Of a stretch of 11,620 bases of DNA, positions 1 through 6,078 are shown one piece after another. Positions within the stretch are counted from its first letter, which is position 1. Every line of letters begins with the position of its first letter. Origin of the DNA: Methylotenera_A sp036675645 (GTDB lineage: Bacteria; Pseudomonadota; Gammaproteobacteria; Burkholderiales; Methylophilaceae). The stretch covers positions 1 through 11,620 of the forward strand of contig JAKFEP010000156.1 in assembly GCA_036675645.1 (NCBI GenBank). Reading direction: 5' to 3'. The notes beneath the pieces are model-generated. The model was not told where the DNA came from, did no database searches, and worked only from the letters and a program-made list of their open reading frames with translations. The translations under genes were made by a program, and so were the position numbers.

Positions 1-124
1 TGGGATTTAATACGTTCTAACTTTATTTAGATGATTTTTAGAAAGAACAAGTGTTAAACGCAAAGTTCTCTGAACATTCGATGCTTGATTTTGTCGCACA
101 TAAATCAGCTGAAAGGAGAATATT

Positions 125-547
125 ATGGATACCACTTGGATTCTTGTCGCAGATAGTGGTCGTGCTCGAATTTTTGAGAAACATAACCATGCCGTGATTA
201 CCGAATTACAGGATTTAACCAATTCGTTAGGTCGCTTGCAGGACAGGGAGTTGAAAACAGATAAAGAAGGGCGTTTTTTCGGACGCCCTGCGCAAGGCAA
301 TACATCAGAACCTGATGTCTCTGCAGAAACCCATGAAGCTTTACAGTTCGCAGAAACAATTAACAAATTCCTCAGTAACAGTCGCAACCATCAGCGTTTT
401 TCCAAACTGCAATTGATTGTACCGCCAGAGTTTCTAGGATTATTGCGTAAGAAATTGGATGATCAAGTTCGCAAAGTGGTTGTTAAGGAGGTTCCGAAAG
501 ATCTATCAAAGGCGAGTGTTAAAGATATTCAACAGTATGTAAGCTAA
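125..547 (+). CDS. Host-attachment family protein (baeRF/eRF1-like fold), 140 aa
   Basis: The protein resembles the family annotated as 'protein required for attachment to host cells' (Host_attach), whose fold is related to the central domain of release factor eRF1. Family hallmarks visible here are the N-terminal strand WILVADSGRARIF (residues 5-17), a middle segment with GRFFGRP (49-55), and a C-terminal LQLIVPPEFLGLLRKKL stretch (95-111), which would be the second strand-helix unit of the domain. The length is normal for the short bacterial forms. An AAAGGAG Shine-Dalgarno at 112-118 sits just before the ATG, so the start is well supported. No signal peptide or membrane segment is seen; the protein should be cytoplasmic. 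Its biochemical role is not established, and the name comes from a plant-symbiosis context that need not apply. It stands alone, convergent with a DUF2171 gene. The 124 bases upstream hold no promoter I can name with confidence, only a weak inverted repeat (15-20 with 38-43). Confidence 0.85.
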   Translation: MDTTWILVADSGRARIFEKHNHAVITELQDLTNSLGRLQDRELKTDKEGRFFGRPAQGNTSEPDVSAETHEALQFAETINKFLSNSRNHQRFSKLQLIVPPEFLGLLRKKLDDQVRKVVVKEVPKDLSKASVKDIQQYVS

Positions 548-581
548 CCATGCACAGAGCGGAGAGAAACAGTTTGTTATC

Positions 582-610
582 AAAAAGCCTGATTGTTAAT
601 CAGGCTTTTT
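582..610. terminator. Bidirectional intrinsic terminator
   Basis: A perfect 13-bp stem (582-594 with 598-610) closes a 3-nt GTT loop. The outer pairs are A5/T5, so each strand presents a T tract at the 3' edge of the hairpin. It lies 34 bases after the stop of the plus-strand gene and 24 bases after the stop of the convergent minus-strand gene, so it can end transcription from both sides. Confidence 0.9.
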
Positions 611-634
611 GTACTTACTAGCTAAATTTTAAGA

Positions 635-871
635 TTAATGCAGTGGTGTTGTTGACCATTCTTCCATGGCTTCTTCACCAGGGCGGTCTACTTTAACTTT
701 ACCATTGTCAGTTGAAACTACCCAACTCGTTGGAATGTAATGATGTTGACCATTTTCATCTCTTTTAAGCTTAATAGTATCTGCATCTTCTAAGTGATCT
801 ACTTCTGCGAACTGACCATCTTGTGAACATACAACAGGCATATCAGGTTTAATGCTACTAGTGTTAATCAT
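635..871 (-). CDS. DUF2171 domain protein, 78 aa
   Basis: This small, acidic, soluble protein resembles the DUF2171 family, which shares the PRC-barrel-like beta fold. Visible family features are the opening strand IKPDMPVVCSQDGQFAEVDHLEDADTIKLKR (residues 7-37), then a histidine pair followed by IPTSWV (43-51), matching the usual 'hYIPlsWV' pattern, and a terminal strand with KVKVDRP. The whole ORF is one domain. A GGAGAAG ribosome-binding site (876-882, minus strand) supports the ATG. The function of the family is unknown; related proteins are often reported in stress-induced or envelope-associated gene sets, which is only suggestive here. The upstream region (872-1023) has a short inverted repeat, TAGGA/TCCTA at 891-905, that could be a leader hairpin or an operator, but I cannot identify a convincing promoter. 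Confidence 0.8.
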   Translation of the reverse strand: MINTSSIKPDMPVVCSQDGQFAEVDHLEDADTIKLKRDENGQHHYIPTSWVVSTDNGKVKVDRPGEEAMEEWSTTPLH

Positions 872-980
872 AGTGCTTCTCCAATAAAGTTAGGAAAATA
901 TCCTAGCCGTTATTAAATGATTATTTCACTTTTCTAAGCATAGGTATTTGTCTGATATTTTTGTAAGACTTTATAAGAAA

Positions 981-1008
981 CCACCTACTAGAGTATTAGT
1001 AGTCCTGG
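981..1008 (-). terminator. Weak candidate terminator after the MgtC/DUF4010 gene
   Basis: A 6-bp stem CTACTA/TAGTAG (985-990 with 997-1002), with a possible outer CCA/TGG extension, lies 15 bases past the stop of the minus-strand membrane-protein gene. The following minus-strand sequence is only moderately T-rich (TTTCTTAT). It is AT-rich and short, so efficiency is doubtful. Confidence 0.35.
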
Positions 1009-1023
1009 CTTTCTATCGGAATT

Positions 1024-2280
1024 TTATAATAGCCACCATCCGGCCCATGTGGCTGAAATTTGCACAATCAAACCTAAAATGACTTGGCGTGAGAAATTTT
1101 TGCTACCACTGACAAAGGCCATGACCGCTTTTGAAATTGCATTGACTGAAAAAGCGACCAAAATTGGGATGACAGCACTTTCAGGGCCTAGTTTGCTGGC
1201 CGCCGCCAGTGAGGCGACAGAAATTGCAGCAGCATGCGCATCTGCCACACCTGCTGCGGCAGAGGCAACCACAAGCCCAGCCTGACCAAACCAGGCTTTT
1301 AAGGCGGCTGAAACTACCAGCGCCACGGCGATAATCGCAGCAAACAACAGCGCTGTTTTTACGCTAAACGTTTTGCTGGGTTTGTTTATCTCTGCCGCAT
1401 TTTTATGCAGGGAGTTTAAAGTGACTACCAATCCATAAATCGCGATTGAAACTCCACCAAAAACGAGTGGCCATATAAGTGCCTGTAATGTGGGCCGATG
1501 GATTGCTGCAACTAGCATCGTTAGCTGCAAAACAGTAGCAAGACTTGATAGCGTCGCGCCTGCAACTGCCGAGCTGATTAACGATGGCGTTTCTTTAGCG
1601 CGCGCGCCCATCGCACCCACTGTTGCGATGCTGGAAATAAAGCCTGATACTAACCCTACAATTGGCAGGCCGATGCGCCCACCTAACCAGCGTAATGCAA
1701 GGTGACCAAGCGCACTAATCGTCATTACAAAAATAACAATCAACCAGAGATTGCGAGGGTTAATGGCTTCGAATGGCCCAATAGATTCATTAGGTACCAG
1801 TGGCAATATGATAAGCGTCGCGGCAGCAAGAATCAGGAAGTCATTCAGCTCATCCTTGGTGACCACACCAAGCACAAAGCCATGAATAGGGTCTTTCGCT
1901 GTAAGCAGTATTGCGACGATGACTGCGAGAGCAGCAGTTAAAGTCGCCGAACTCATTGCGAGCCCGCCCAGAATCATTGTAAATATCAGGGCAACTTCAG
2001 TCGTAATGCCGGGATCTTTGTCCTGTTTGTGAAAGTAAGCAATCGCTACAAAAATCATGACACAGAATATTGAAACAACCAGCAACCAAAAGTTGAGCAC
2101 AATGCTAACCGCACCTAATAGCGAAGCAATAGTAAAAGTGCGAATGCCAGCAGGTGATTTGTCTGGCCCTGTACCTTTGCTGCGCTCTCGCTCGGCACCA
2201 ATAAGCAGCCCAACGCCTAAGGCGACTGCTAAGTTGAGCCAAAGTGCGTAATCAACAATTATTTGGTTACCTAATAACAT
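1024..2280 (-). CDS. MgtC/SapB-type membrane protein with DUF4010, 418 aa
   Basis: This is a polytopic inner-membrane protein with two fused regions. The first ~135 residues carry the MgtC/SapB signature: GVGLLIGAERERSKG (22-36), followed by AGIRTFTIASLLGA (44-57). The rest matches DUF4010: ILPLVPNE (158-165), INPRNLWL (173-180), the glycine-rich GLVSGFISSIATVGAMGARAK segment (209-229) and GVADAHA (344-350). About ten or more hydrophobic spans alternate with short loops. The transported substrate, if any, is unknown; MgtC itself modulates ATP synthase and Mg homeostasis in pathogens, but that role should not be carried over. I chose the ATG at 2280; a TTG at 2298 would add six residues, and neither start has a clear Shine-Dalgarno. 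It follows yaeQ by about 40 bases on the same strand and is probably co-transcribed with it. Length is normal for MgtC-DUF4010 fusions. Confidence 0.85.
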   Translation of the reverse strand: MLLGNQIIVDYALWLNLAVALGVGLLIGAERERSKGTGPDKSPAGIRTFTIASLLGAVSIVLNFWLLVVSIFCVMIFVAIAYFHKQDKDPGITTEVALIFTMILGGLAMSSATLTAALAVIVAILLTAKDPIHGFVLGVVTKDELNDFLILAAATLIILPLVPNESIGPFEAINPRNLWLIVIFVMTISALGHLALRWLGGRIGLPIVGLVSGFISSIATVGAMGARAKETPSLISSAVAGATLSSLATVLQLTMLVAAIHRPTLQALIWPLVFGGVSIAIYGLVVTLNSLHKNAAEINKPSKTFSVKTALLFAAIIAVALVVSAALKAWFGQAGLVVASAAAGVADAHAAAISVASLAAASKLGPESAVIPILVAFSVNAISKAVMAFVSGSKNFSRQVILGLIVQISATWAGWWLL

Positions 2281-2320
2281 GTGATAATTTGACCACAATT
2301 ATTACATTTTATATAGCGCC

Positions 2321-2860
2321 TTAGCTGTGCTCTTTTAGAATGACAGGCGTGATGTCAAAACTACCATCATCGTGGCTGACCAAGATTTGGCTGTCTTGAA
2401 TAGTGCAGCTTATATTGATGCTCTTGGCTGCAAGCTGTGCCAAGTTTGCTGTCTCTGGCAGGTTTATCACGCATAAGTTATTTAATTTAAGTAAACCTTT
2501 ACTGTTGGCTGCCCACCACATTTCAGCAATTCTGCCGCCGTAGACCACCACCGCCACTTGGGCCGATTTTCCACAAGCTTTGCGGATATCTTTTTCAGTC
2601 GGCAGGCCAACTTCTATCCACAATTGAATGGCGCCAGTTAAATCTTTTTGCCACAGGTCTGGTTCTTCGTCATCGCTTAGGCCTTTACCAAACTGTAATG
2701 ATTCATTGGCATACAATGTAAATGCAATAAGGCGCACCATGACGCGCTCATCTGTTTCTGAGGGATGTTTTGCAACAGTCAGATTGTGCTGAGCGTAATA
2801 TTGCCTATCCATGTCTGCAATACTGAGGTCAATTTTGTAGATAGTGGATTTAAGTGCCAT
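2321..2860 (-). CDS. yaeQ: YaeQ family protein, 179 aa
   Basis: The full-length match to the YaeQ family (about 180 aa in E. coli) includes the conserved start MALKSTIYKIDLSIADMDR (1-19), the ETDERVMVRLIAF helix (35-47), the EPDLWQKDLTGAIQLWIEVGLP segment (66-87) and VVVYGG (105-109). Structures of homologues have a variant PD-(D/E)XK nuclease fold; P67-D68 and E83 are the likely remnants of that motif, but the usual lysine of ExK is replaced (E-V-G), so catalytic activity is uncertain. In older literature it was linked to suppression of rfaH-type defects, a link later questioned. It is cytoplasmic, with no signal peptide. No Shine-Dalgarno precedes the ATG; instead the mRNA carries CCUCC there. 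It shares its upstream region with divergent ibpA and is followed by the MgtC/DUF4010 gene. Confidence 0.9.
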   Translation of the reverse strand: MALKSTIYKIDLSIADMDRQYYAQHNLTVAKHPSETDERVMVRLIAFTLYANESLQFGKGLSDDEEPDLWQKDLTGAIQLWIEVGLPTEKDIRKACGKSAQVAVVVYGGRIAEMWWAANSKGLLKLNNLCVINLPETANLAQLAAKSINISCTIQDSQILVSHDDGSFDITPVILKEHS

Positions 2861-2885
2861 TTGGAGGTTAATTTAAGAAAATCAC

Positions 2886-2915
2886 AATATACGCGATGCC
2901 GGGTAAAAAAGTTAA
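2886..2915 (-). promoter_or_regulatory. Candidate sigma-70 promoter for yaeQ
   Basis: On the minus strand a TATATT -10 (2886-2891, 5/6 to consensus) lies 18 bases after a TTAACT -35 (2910-2915, 4/6). Transcription would begin near 2879, giving a leader of about 20 bases before the yaeQ ATG. It lies immediately next to the ibpA heat-shock promoter on the other strand. This is a consensus match by eye only. Confidence 0.4.
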
Positions 2916-2924
2916 AAAAGGGGT

Positions 2925-2950
2925 CTTGAAAAATAAAAAGCAACCCATAT
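2925..2950 (+). promoter_or_regulatory. Sigma-32 (RpoH) heat-shock promoter of ibpA
   Basis: CTTGAAA at 2925-2931 is the exact RpoH -35 core. ACCCATAT at 2943-2950 matches the CCCCATNT -10 in 7 of 8 positions. The gap of 11 bases between them is at the short end of the accepted 11-16 range. The start of transcription would fall at about 2957-2961, exactly where the first leader hairpin begins, and the downstream gene is a class A small heat-shock protein, the classic RpoH target. Confidence 0.75.
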
Positions 2951-2960
2951 TTTATTTTTA

Positions 2961-3024
2961 GGCAAATGCTCAAGTGAGGTTTGCCGCTAACTTTATCGCT
3001 TATTTTTTGAAAGGATATATGATG
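2961..3024 (+). promoter_or_regulatory. ROSE-like RNA thermometer in the ibpA 5' leader
   Basis: Two hairpins can be drawn. The first pairs GGCAAA (2961-2966) with TTTGCC (2980-2985), with an inner CTC/GAG around an AAGT loop. The second pairs UCGCU (2996-3000) with the Shine-Dalgarno core AGGA (3012-3015), leaving G2998 unpaired; it is extended by A2995-U3016, U2994-A3017 and U3001-A3011. U(U/C)GCU opposite AGGA with one bulged G is the diagnostic element of ROSE thermometers found upstream of ibpA/hsp20 genes in rhizobia and enterobacteria. At low temperature it would hide the ribosome-binding site; warming would melt the short AU-rich stem. The pairing is read by eye; folding energies were not computed. 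Confidence 0.7.
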
Positions 3025-3483
3025 CGTACTTATGATTTGAGTCCACTTTATCGTTCAGCAATTGGCTTTGATCGTTTAGCAAGGCTATTGAACGATGCAC
3101 AACGAACTGATATTGAAACTAGCTATCCACCTTATAACGTTGAGTTGTTGAGTGATGATAGTTATCGAATCGTGATGGCGGTGGCCGGATTTAATGAATC
3201 CGAACTGGAAATTGAATCGGAACAACAATCTTTAAGGGTGGCTGGCCGCAAGGAAAACCGCAGTGATGGTAATGAAGTCACTTACTTGCACCGTGGTATT
3301 GGCGCACGCGACTTTGAGCACAAATTTCAGCTGGCAGATCATGTAAAAGTGACCAAAGCCAAACTGGAAAATGGCTTATTGCATATTGAGCTGGTAAGAG
3401 AGGTGCCAGAGGCCTTGAAACCACGCAAAGTGCAGATCGAGGCGTCTAACGACCGGCAGTTACTTGAACAAAAGGCCGCTTAA
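3022..3483 (+). CDS. ibpA: Small heat-shock protein IbpA (Hsp20 class A), 153 aa
   Basis: IbpA is an ATP-independent holdase that coats aggregating proteins in the cytoplasm and hands them to ClpB/DnaK for refolding. The N-terminus MRTYDLSPLYRSAIGFDRL is nearly identical to that of E. coli IbpA, followed by SYPPYNVEL (34-42). The alpha-crystallin domain covers about 36-126 and includes AVAGFNESELEI (53-64) and the hallmark AKLENGLLHIEL (113-124). The C-terminal tail has the V-x-I anchoring motif (V137-Q138-I139) used in oligomer assembly. I place the start at the second of two tandem ATGs (3022), since it gives the family N-terminus and a 6-base gap from the AAAGGA site at 3010-3015; the ATG at 3019 would add one residue, and the upstream in-frame GTG at 2974 lies inside the leader hairpin. 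Expression should be heat-induced at both transcription and translation. Confidence 0.95.
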   Translation: MRTYDLSPLYRSAIGFDRLARLLNDAQRTDIETSYPPYNVELLSDDSYRIVMAVAGFNESELEIESEQQSLRVAGRKENRSDGNEVTYLHRGIGARDFEHKFQLADHVKVTKAKLENGLLHIELVREVPEALKPRKVQIEASNDRQLLEQKAA

Positions 3484-3531
3484 ATCGCGACTTATACACT
3501 GGTTCACTCGATTGAATAAGTGATGTAACAC

Positions 3532-3559
3532 AAGGAGGTGCTGCAGCGCCTCCTTTTTT
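3532..3559 (+). terminator. Intrinsic terminator of ibpA
   Basis: A 10-bp stem (3532-3541 with 3546-3555, including one G-U pair) around a TGCA loop is followed by a run of T to 3559. It lies 48 bases after the ibpA stop, isolating ibpA from ettA. The remaining bases up to 3647 show no convincing ettA promoter by eye. Confidence 0.9.
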
Positions 3560-3647
3560 ATATCTATATCAAAAAGTCAATTCACTGGCATATCAAAGGC
3601 TGGCTATTTCCAGTAAGCTAACGTTTTTTCAGTTAAGTACATCCATT

Positions 3648-5312
3648 ATGGCCCAATATGTAATGTCCATGCTCCGTGTGAGCAAAATTGTCCCTCCCAA
3701 GAAGCAAATTATCAAAGATATTTCGCTGTCATTCTTTCCAGGTGCCAAAATTGGCCTGCTGGGTTTAAACGGCTCAGGTAAATCGACCGTGTTGCGCATT
3801 ATGGCAGCGGCCGATAAAGAATTTGAAGGCGAGGTACAGTGGCAACCCAATATGACGATTGGCTATTTGCCACAAGAACCGCAGTTGGATGCCAATAAAA
3901 CCGTGCGTGAAGAAGTAGAAAGCGGTATGGGTGAAGTGATGCAGGCGCAAGCCAATTTGGAGGCTGTTTATGCGGCTTATGCCGAGCCTGATGCAGATTT
4001 TGACAAGCTGGCAGAAGAACAAGCCAAGTGGGAAAACATCATCGCCGCCAGCGGCAGCGATTTAACCACACAGTTAGAAATCGCCGCCGATGCGCTGCGC
4101 TTGCCGCCTTGGGATGCCAAAATTGGCCCATTATCAGGCGGTGAAAAACGCCGTGTGGCTTTGTGCAAATTGCTGTTATCAAAGCCCGATATGTTGTTAC
4201 TGGACGAGCCTACCAACCATCTGGATGCAGAGTCCGTGGAATGGCTAGAGCAATATTTAGTACGTTTTCCTGGCACTGTGGTGGCCGTTACGCACGATCG
4301 ATACTTTTTAGATAATGCCGCCGAATGGATTTTAGAGCTCGACCGCGGCCATGGCATTCCTTGGAAGGGCAATTATTCTAGTTGGCTAGACCAAAAACAA
4401 GCGCGCCTGGCTTTAGAAGAATCTCAAGAATCATCACGCCGTAAGGCGCTTAACACAGAGCTGGAGTGGGTGCGCCAAAACCCGAAAGCGCGTCAAGCAA
4501 AAAGCAAATCAAGAATCGCGCGCTATGAAGAGTTAGCGAGTGCAGAATACCAGAAACGCAATGAAACACAGGAAATCTTTATTCCCGCAGGTGAGCGGCT
4601 GGGCGACCAAGTAATTGAATTTAATGGCGTGACTAAAGCCTTTAAAGATAGATTGCTAATGGATAACTTAAGTTTCAGCGTACCAGCCGGTGCCATCGTC
4701 GGCATTATCGGCCCGAATGGTGCGGGCAAATCCACCTTGTTTAAAATGATTACAGGGCAAGAGAAACCAGACAGTGGCGAAGTAAACATTGGCCAAACGG
4801 TAAAGTTGGCTTATGTGGATCAAAGCCGCGATGCTTTAAGTGATGGCAAAACCGTGTTCGATGAAATTGCCAATGGTTCAGATATTTTAACTGTGGGTAA
4901 GTATGAGACTCCTTCAAGAGCATATATTGGTCGTTTTAACTTCAAAGGTGGCGACCAACAAAAAATCGTCGGCCAACTTTCTGGCGGTGAGCGTGGGCGG
5001 CTGCACTTGGCCAAGACCTTAATCTCTGGCGGCAATGTATTGCTGCTAGATGAGCCATCGAACGATTTAGATGTGGAAACCTTGCGCGCACTGGAAGATG
5101 CTTTATTGGAATTTGCTGGCTGCGTGCTGGTGATTTCGCATGATCGCTGGTTTTTGGATCGTATCGCTACGCATATTTTGGCGGCTGAAGGCGAATCACA
5201 ATGGACGTTTTTTAATGGCAATTATCAAGAATATGAAGCAGATAAGCGTAAACGTTTGGGTGAAGAAGGCGCGAAACCCAAGAGAATCAGGTATAAACCG
5301 ATTACACGCTAG
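3648..5312 (+). CDS. ettA: EttA, ABC-F energy-dependent translational throttle protein, 554 aa
   Basis: EttA binds the ribosomal E site and gates entry into elongation according to the ATP/ADP ratio. Two ABC domains in tandem without membrane spans mark an ABC-F protein. Domain 1: Walker A GLNGSGKST (39-47), signature LSGGE (162-166), Walker B LLLDEP with catalytic E187, switch H216. Domain 2: Walker A GPNGAGKST (355-363), signature LSGGE (444-448), LLLDEP with E469, switch H498. All catalytic residues are intact. The arm insertion in domain 1 (about 93-137) and the charged inter-domain linker (about 245-300, with WVRQNPKARQAKSKSRIARYEEL), which contacts tRNA and rRNA, are present. Length matches E. 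coli EttA (555 aa), and the N-terminus MAQYVMSMLRVSKIVPPKK aligns with its start, supporting this ATG despite a poor Shine-Dalgarno. It is monocistronic, ending in its own terminator. Confidence 0.96.
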   Translation: MAQYVMSMLRVSKIVPPKKQIIKDISLSFFPGAKIGLLGLNGSGKSTVLRIMAAADKEFEGEVQWQPNMTIGYLPQEPQLDANKTVREEVESGMGEVMQAQANLEAVYAAYAEPDADFDKLAEEQAKWENIIAASGSDLTTQLEIAADALRLPPWDAKIGPLSGGEKRRVALCKLLLSKPDMLLLDEPTNHLDAESVEWLEQYLVRFPGTVVAVTHDRYFLDNAAEWILELDRGHGIPWKGNYSSWLDQKQARLALEESQESSRRKALNTELEWVRQNPKARQAKSKSRIARYEELASAEYQKRNETQEIFIPAGERLGDQVIEFNGVTKAFKDRLLMDNLSFSVPAGAIVGIIGPNGAGKSTLFKMITGQEKPDSGEVNIGQTVKLAYVDQSRDALSDGKTVFDEIANGSDILTVGKYETPSRAYIGRFNFKGGDQQKIVGQLSGGERGRLHLAKTLISGGNVLLLDEPSNDLDVETLRALEDALLEFAGCVLVISHDRWFLDRIATHILAAEGESQWTFFNGNYQEYEADKRKRLGEEGAKPKRIRYKPITR

Positions 5313-5342
5313 GCTTTCACTACTGGTAGTGCATTATGCAAT

Positions 5343-5368
5343 AAGGCTAACAAATGGTTAGCCTTTTT
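5343..5368. terminator. Terminator between convergent ettA and pqiC
   Basis: A 9-bp stem AAGGCTAAC/GTTAGCCTT (5343-5351 with 5357-5365) around a 5-nt loop is followed by three further T on the plus strand. Flanking GCAAT/ATTGC can lengthen the hairpin. It ends ettA 30 bases past its stop. On the minus strand the T tract is poor (TTATTGC), so termination of the pqi operon here is less certain. Confidence 0.8.
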
Positions 5369-5391
5369 ATTGCAAAAACTTTCGAGTCTGC

Positions 5392-6033
5392 CTAGCTATT
5401 GCATTTGCCTGCTTCACCATTATTAATACTGCGCACATCAGCAGCGATTGCCTGAATAGTGTCTGCAACCGTCTCTTGAACACCTTTTACGACGGCATCC
5501 ATATCGCTGTCGACCGTTTTGCTGATAGTGGCCTGGCAAGATAGCATATTGTTACCAGCAGAACGTGCGTCAGCGTTTAAGCGCGTAATCGTCCAACCAA
5601 AATTGGCTTGTACCTGTTCACCTGGCGTAGCGTTAAATTGTTGTAAGACGATGGTAACGCGGTAAGTCGGCTGATTTGCTACACGTCCCCCGCGTGAGAT
5701 ATCAATGGCATTTAACTGGCTGCTGATGCCGCTGACAAAGGCATCCTGCAATTCATCATTGAATGAGGATGCCCAGCGATCGTGTTCCAGAATTCTCAGT
5801 TGAGATGAGTTTTTAGAGGTAACTACTATTTGTGGCCGTTTTAGGCGTTCTGGAACTTTAATGGGCAAAACCTCAATGGCGATCGGCGCGGCGGGAGGCA
5901 AGTTTGTAGCTTGGCTATTCACCTGACTATTATTGGCCAAGGTATAAAAACGCGCCGTGGAAGTAGATGTTACACAGGCGCTTAACATTGCCGCAAATAT
6001 CAACACGAATATTGTATATTGTCTGAAAATCAT
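5392..6033 (-). CDS. pqiC: PqiC-type outer-membrane lipoprotein of the Pqi transporter, 213 aa
   Basis: Proteins of this family (ABC-type transport auxiliary component, formerly DUF330) are lipoproteins that anchor the periplasmic PqiB tube at the outer membrane. The N-terminus is a lipoprotein signal: hydrophobic residues 6-17, then the lipobox L17-S18-A19-C20, with C20 the lipidated residue; the following V-T-S does not look like an inner-membrane retention signal. The mature part starts with the typical FYTLAN strand (29-34), then IAIEVLPIKVPERLKRPQIVV (51-71), which matches the family's 'vgplslPdyLdRpqiV', and RWASSFNDELQDAF (86-99). The ATG has a modest GGAAAG site upstream. It is the last gene of the operon, 45 bases after pqiB. 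Sequence conservation across the family is low, so the assignment rests on motif order and position. Confidence 0.88.
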   Translation of the reverse strand: MIFRQYTIFVLIFAAMLSACVTSTSTARFYTLANNSQVNSQATNLPPAAPIAIEVLPIKVPERLKRPQIVVTSKNSSQLRILEHDRWASSFNDELQDAFVSGISSQLNAIDISRGGRVANQPTYRVTIVLQQFNATPGEQVQANFGWTITRLNADARSAGNNMLSCQATISKTVDSDMDAVVKGVQETVADTIQAIAADVRSINNGEAGKCNS

Positions 6034-6078
6034 CTCATTCTTTCCATTTTATCTATTATTTTTTTCCGTGTAACAGCA

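Noticed and set aside
2281..2298. TTG start adding six residues to the MgtC/DUF4010 protein
   Set aside because: It has no Shine-Dalgarno and TTG is a rare start; the ATG at 2280 is simpler, though not proven.
2974..3021. Longer ibpA reading frame starting at a GTG at 2974
   Set aside because: The added 15 residues lie in the leader hairpins; the Shine-Dalgarno and the IbpA family N-terminus both point to 3022.
3774..5221. Minus-strand open frames up to 133 aa inside ettA
   Set aside because: EttA is full length with every catalytic motif intact; the antisense translations resemble nothing.
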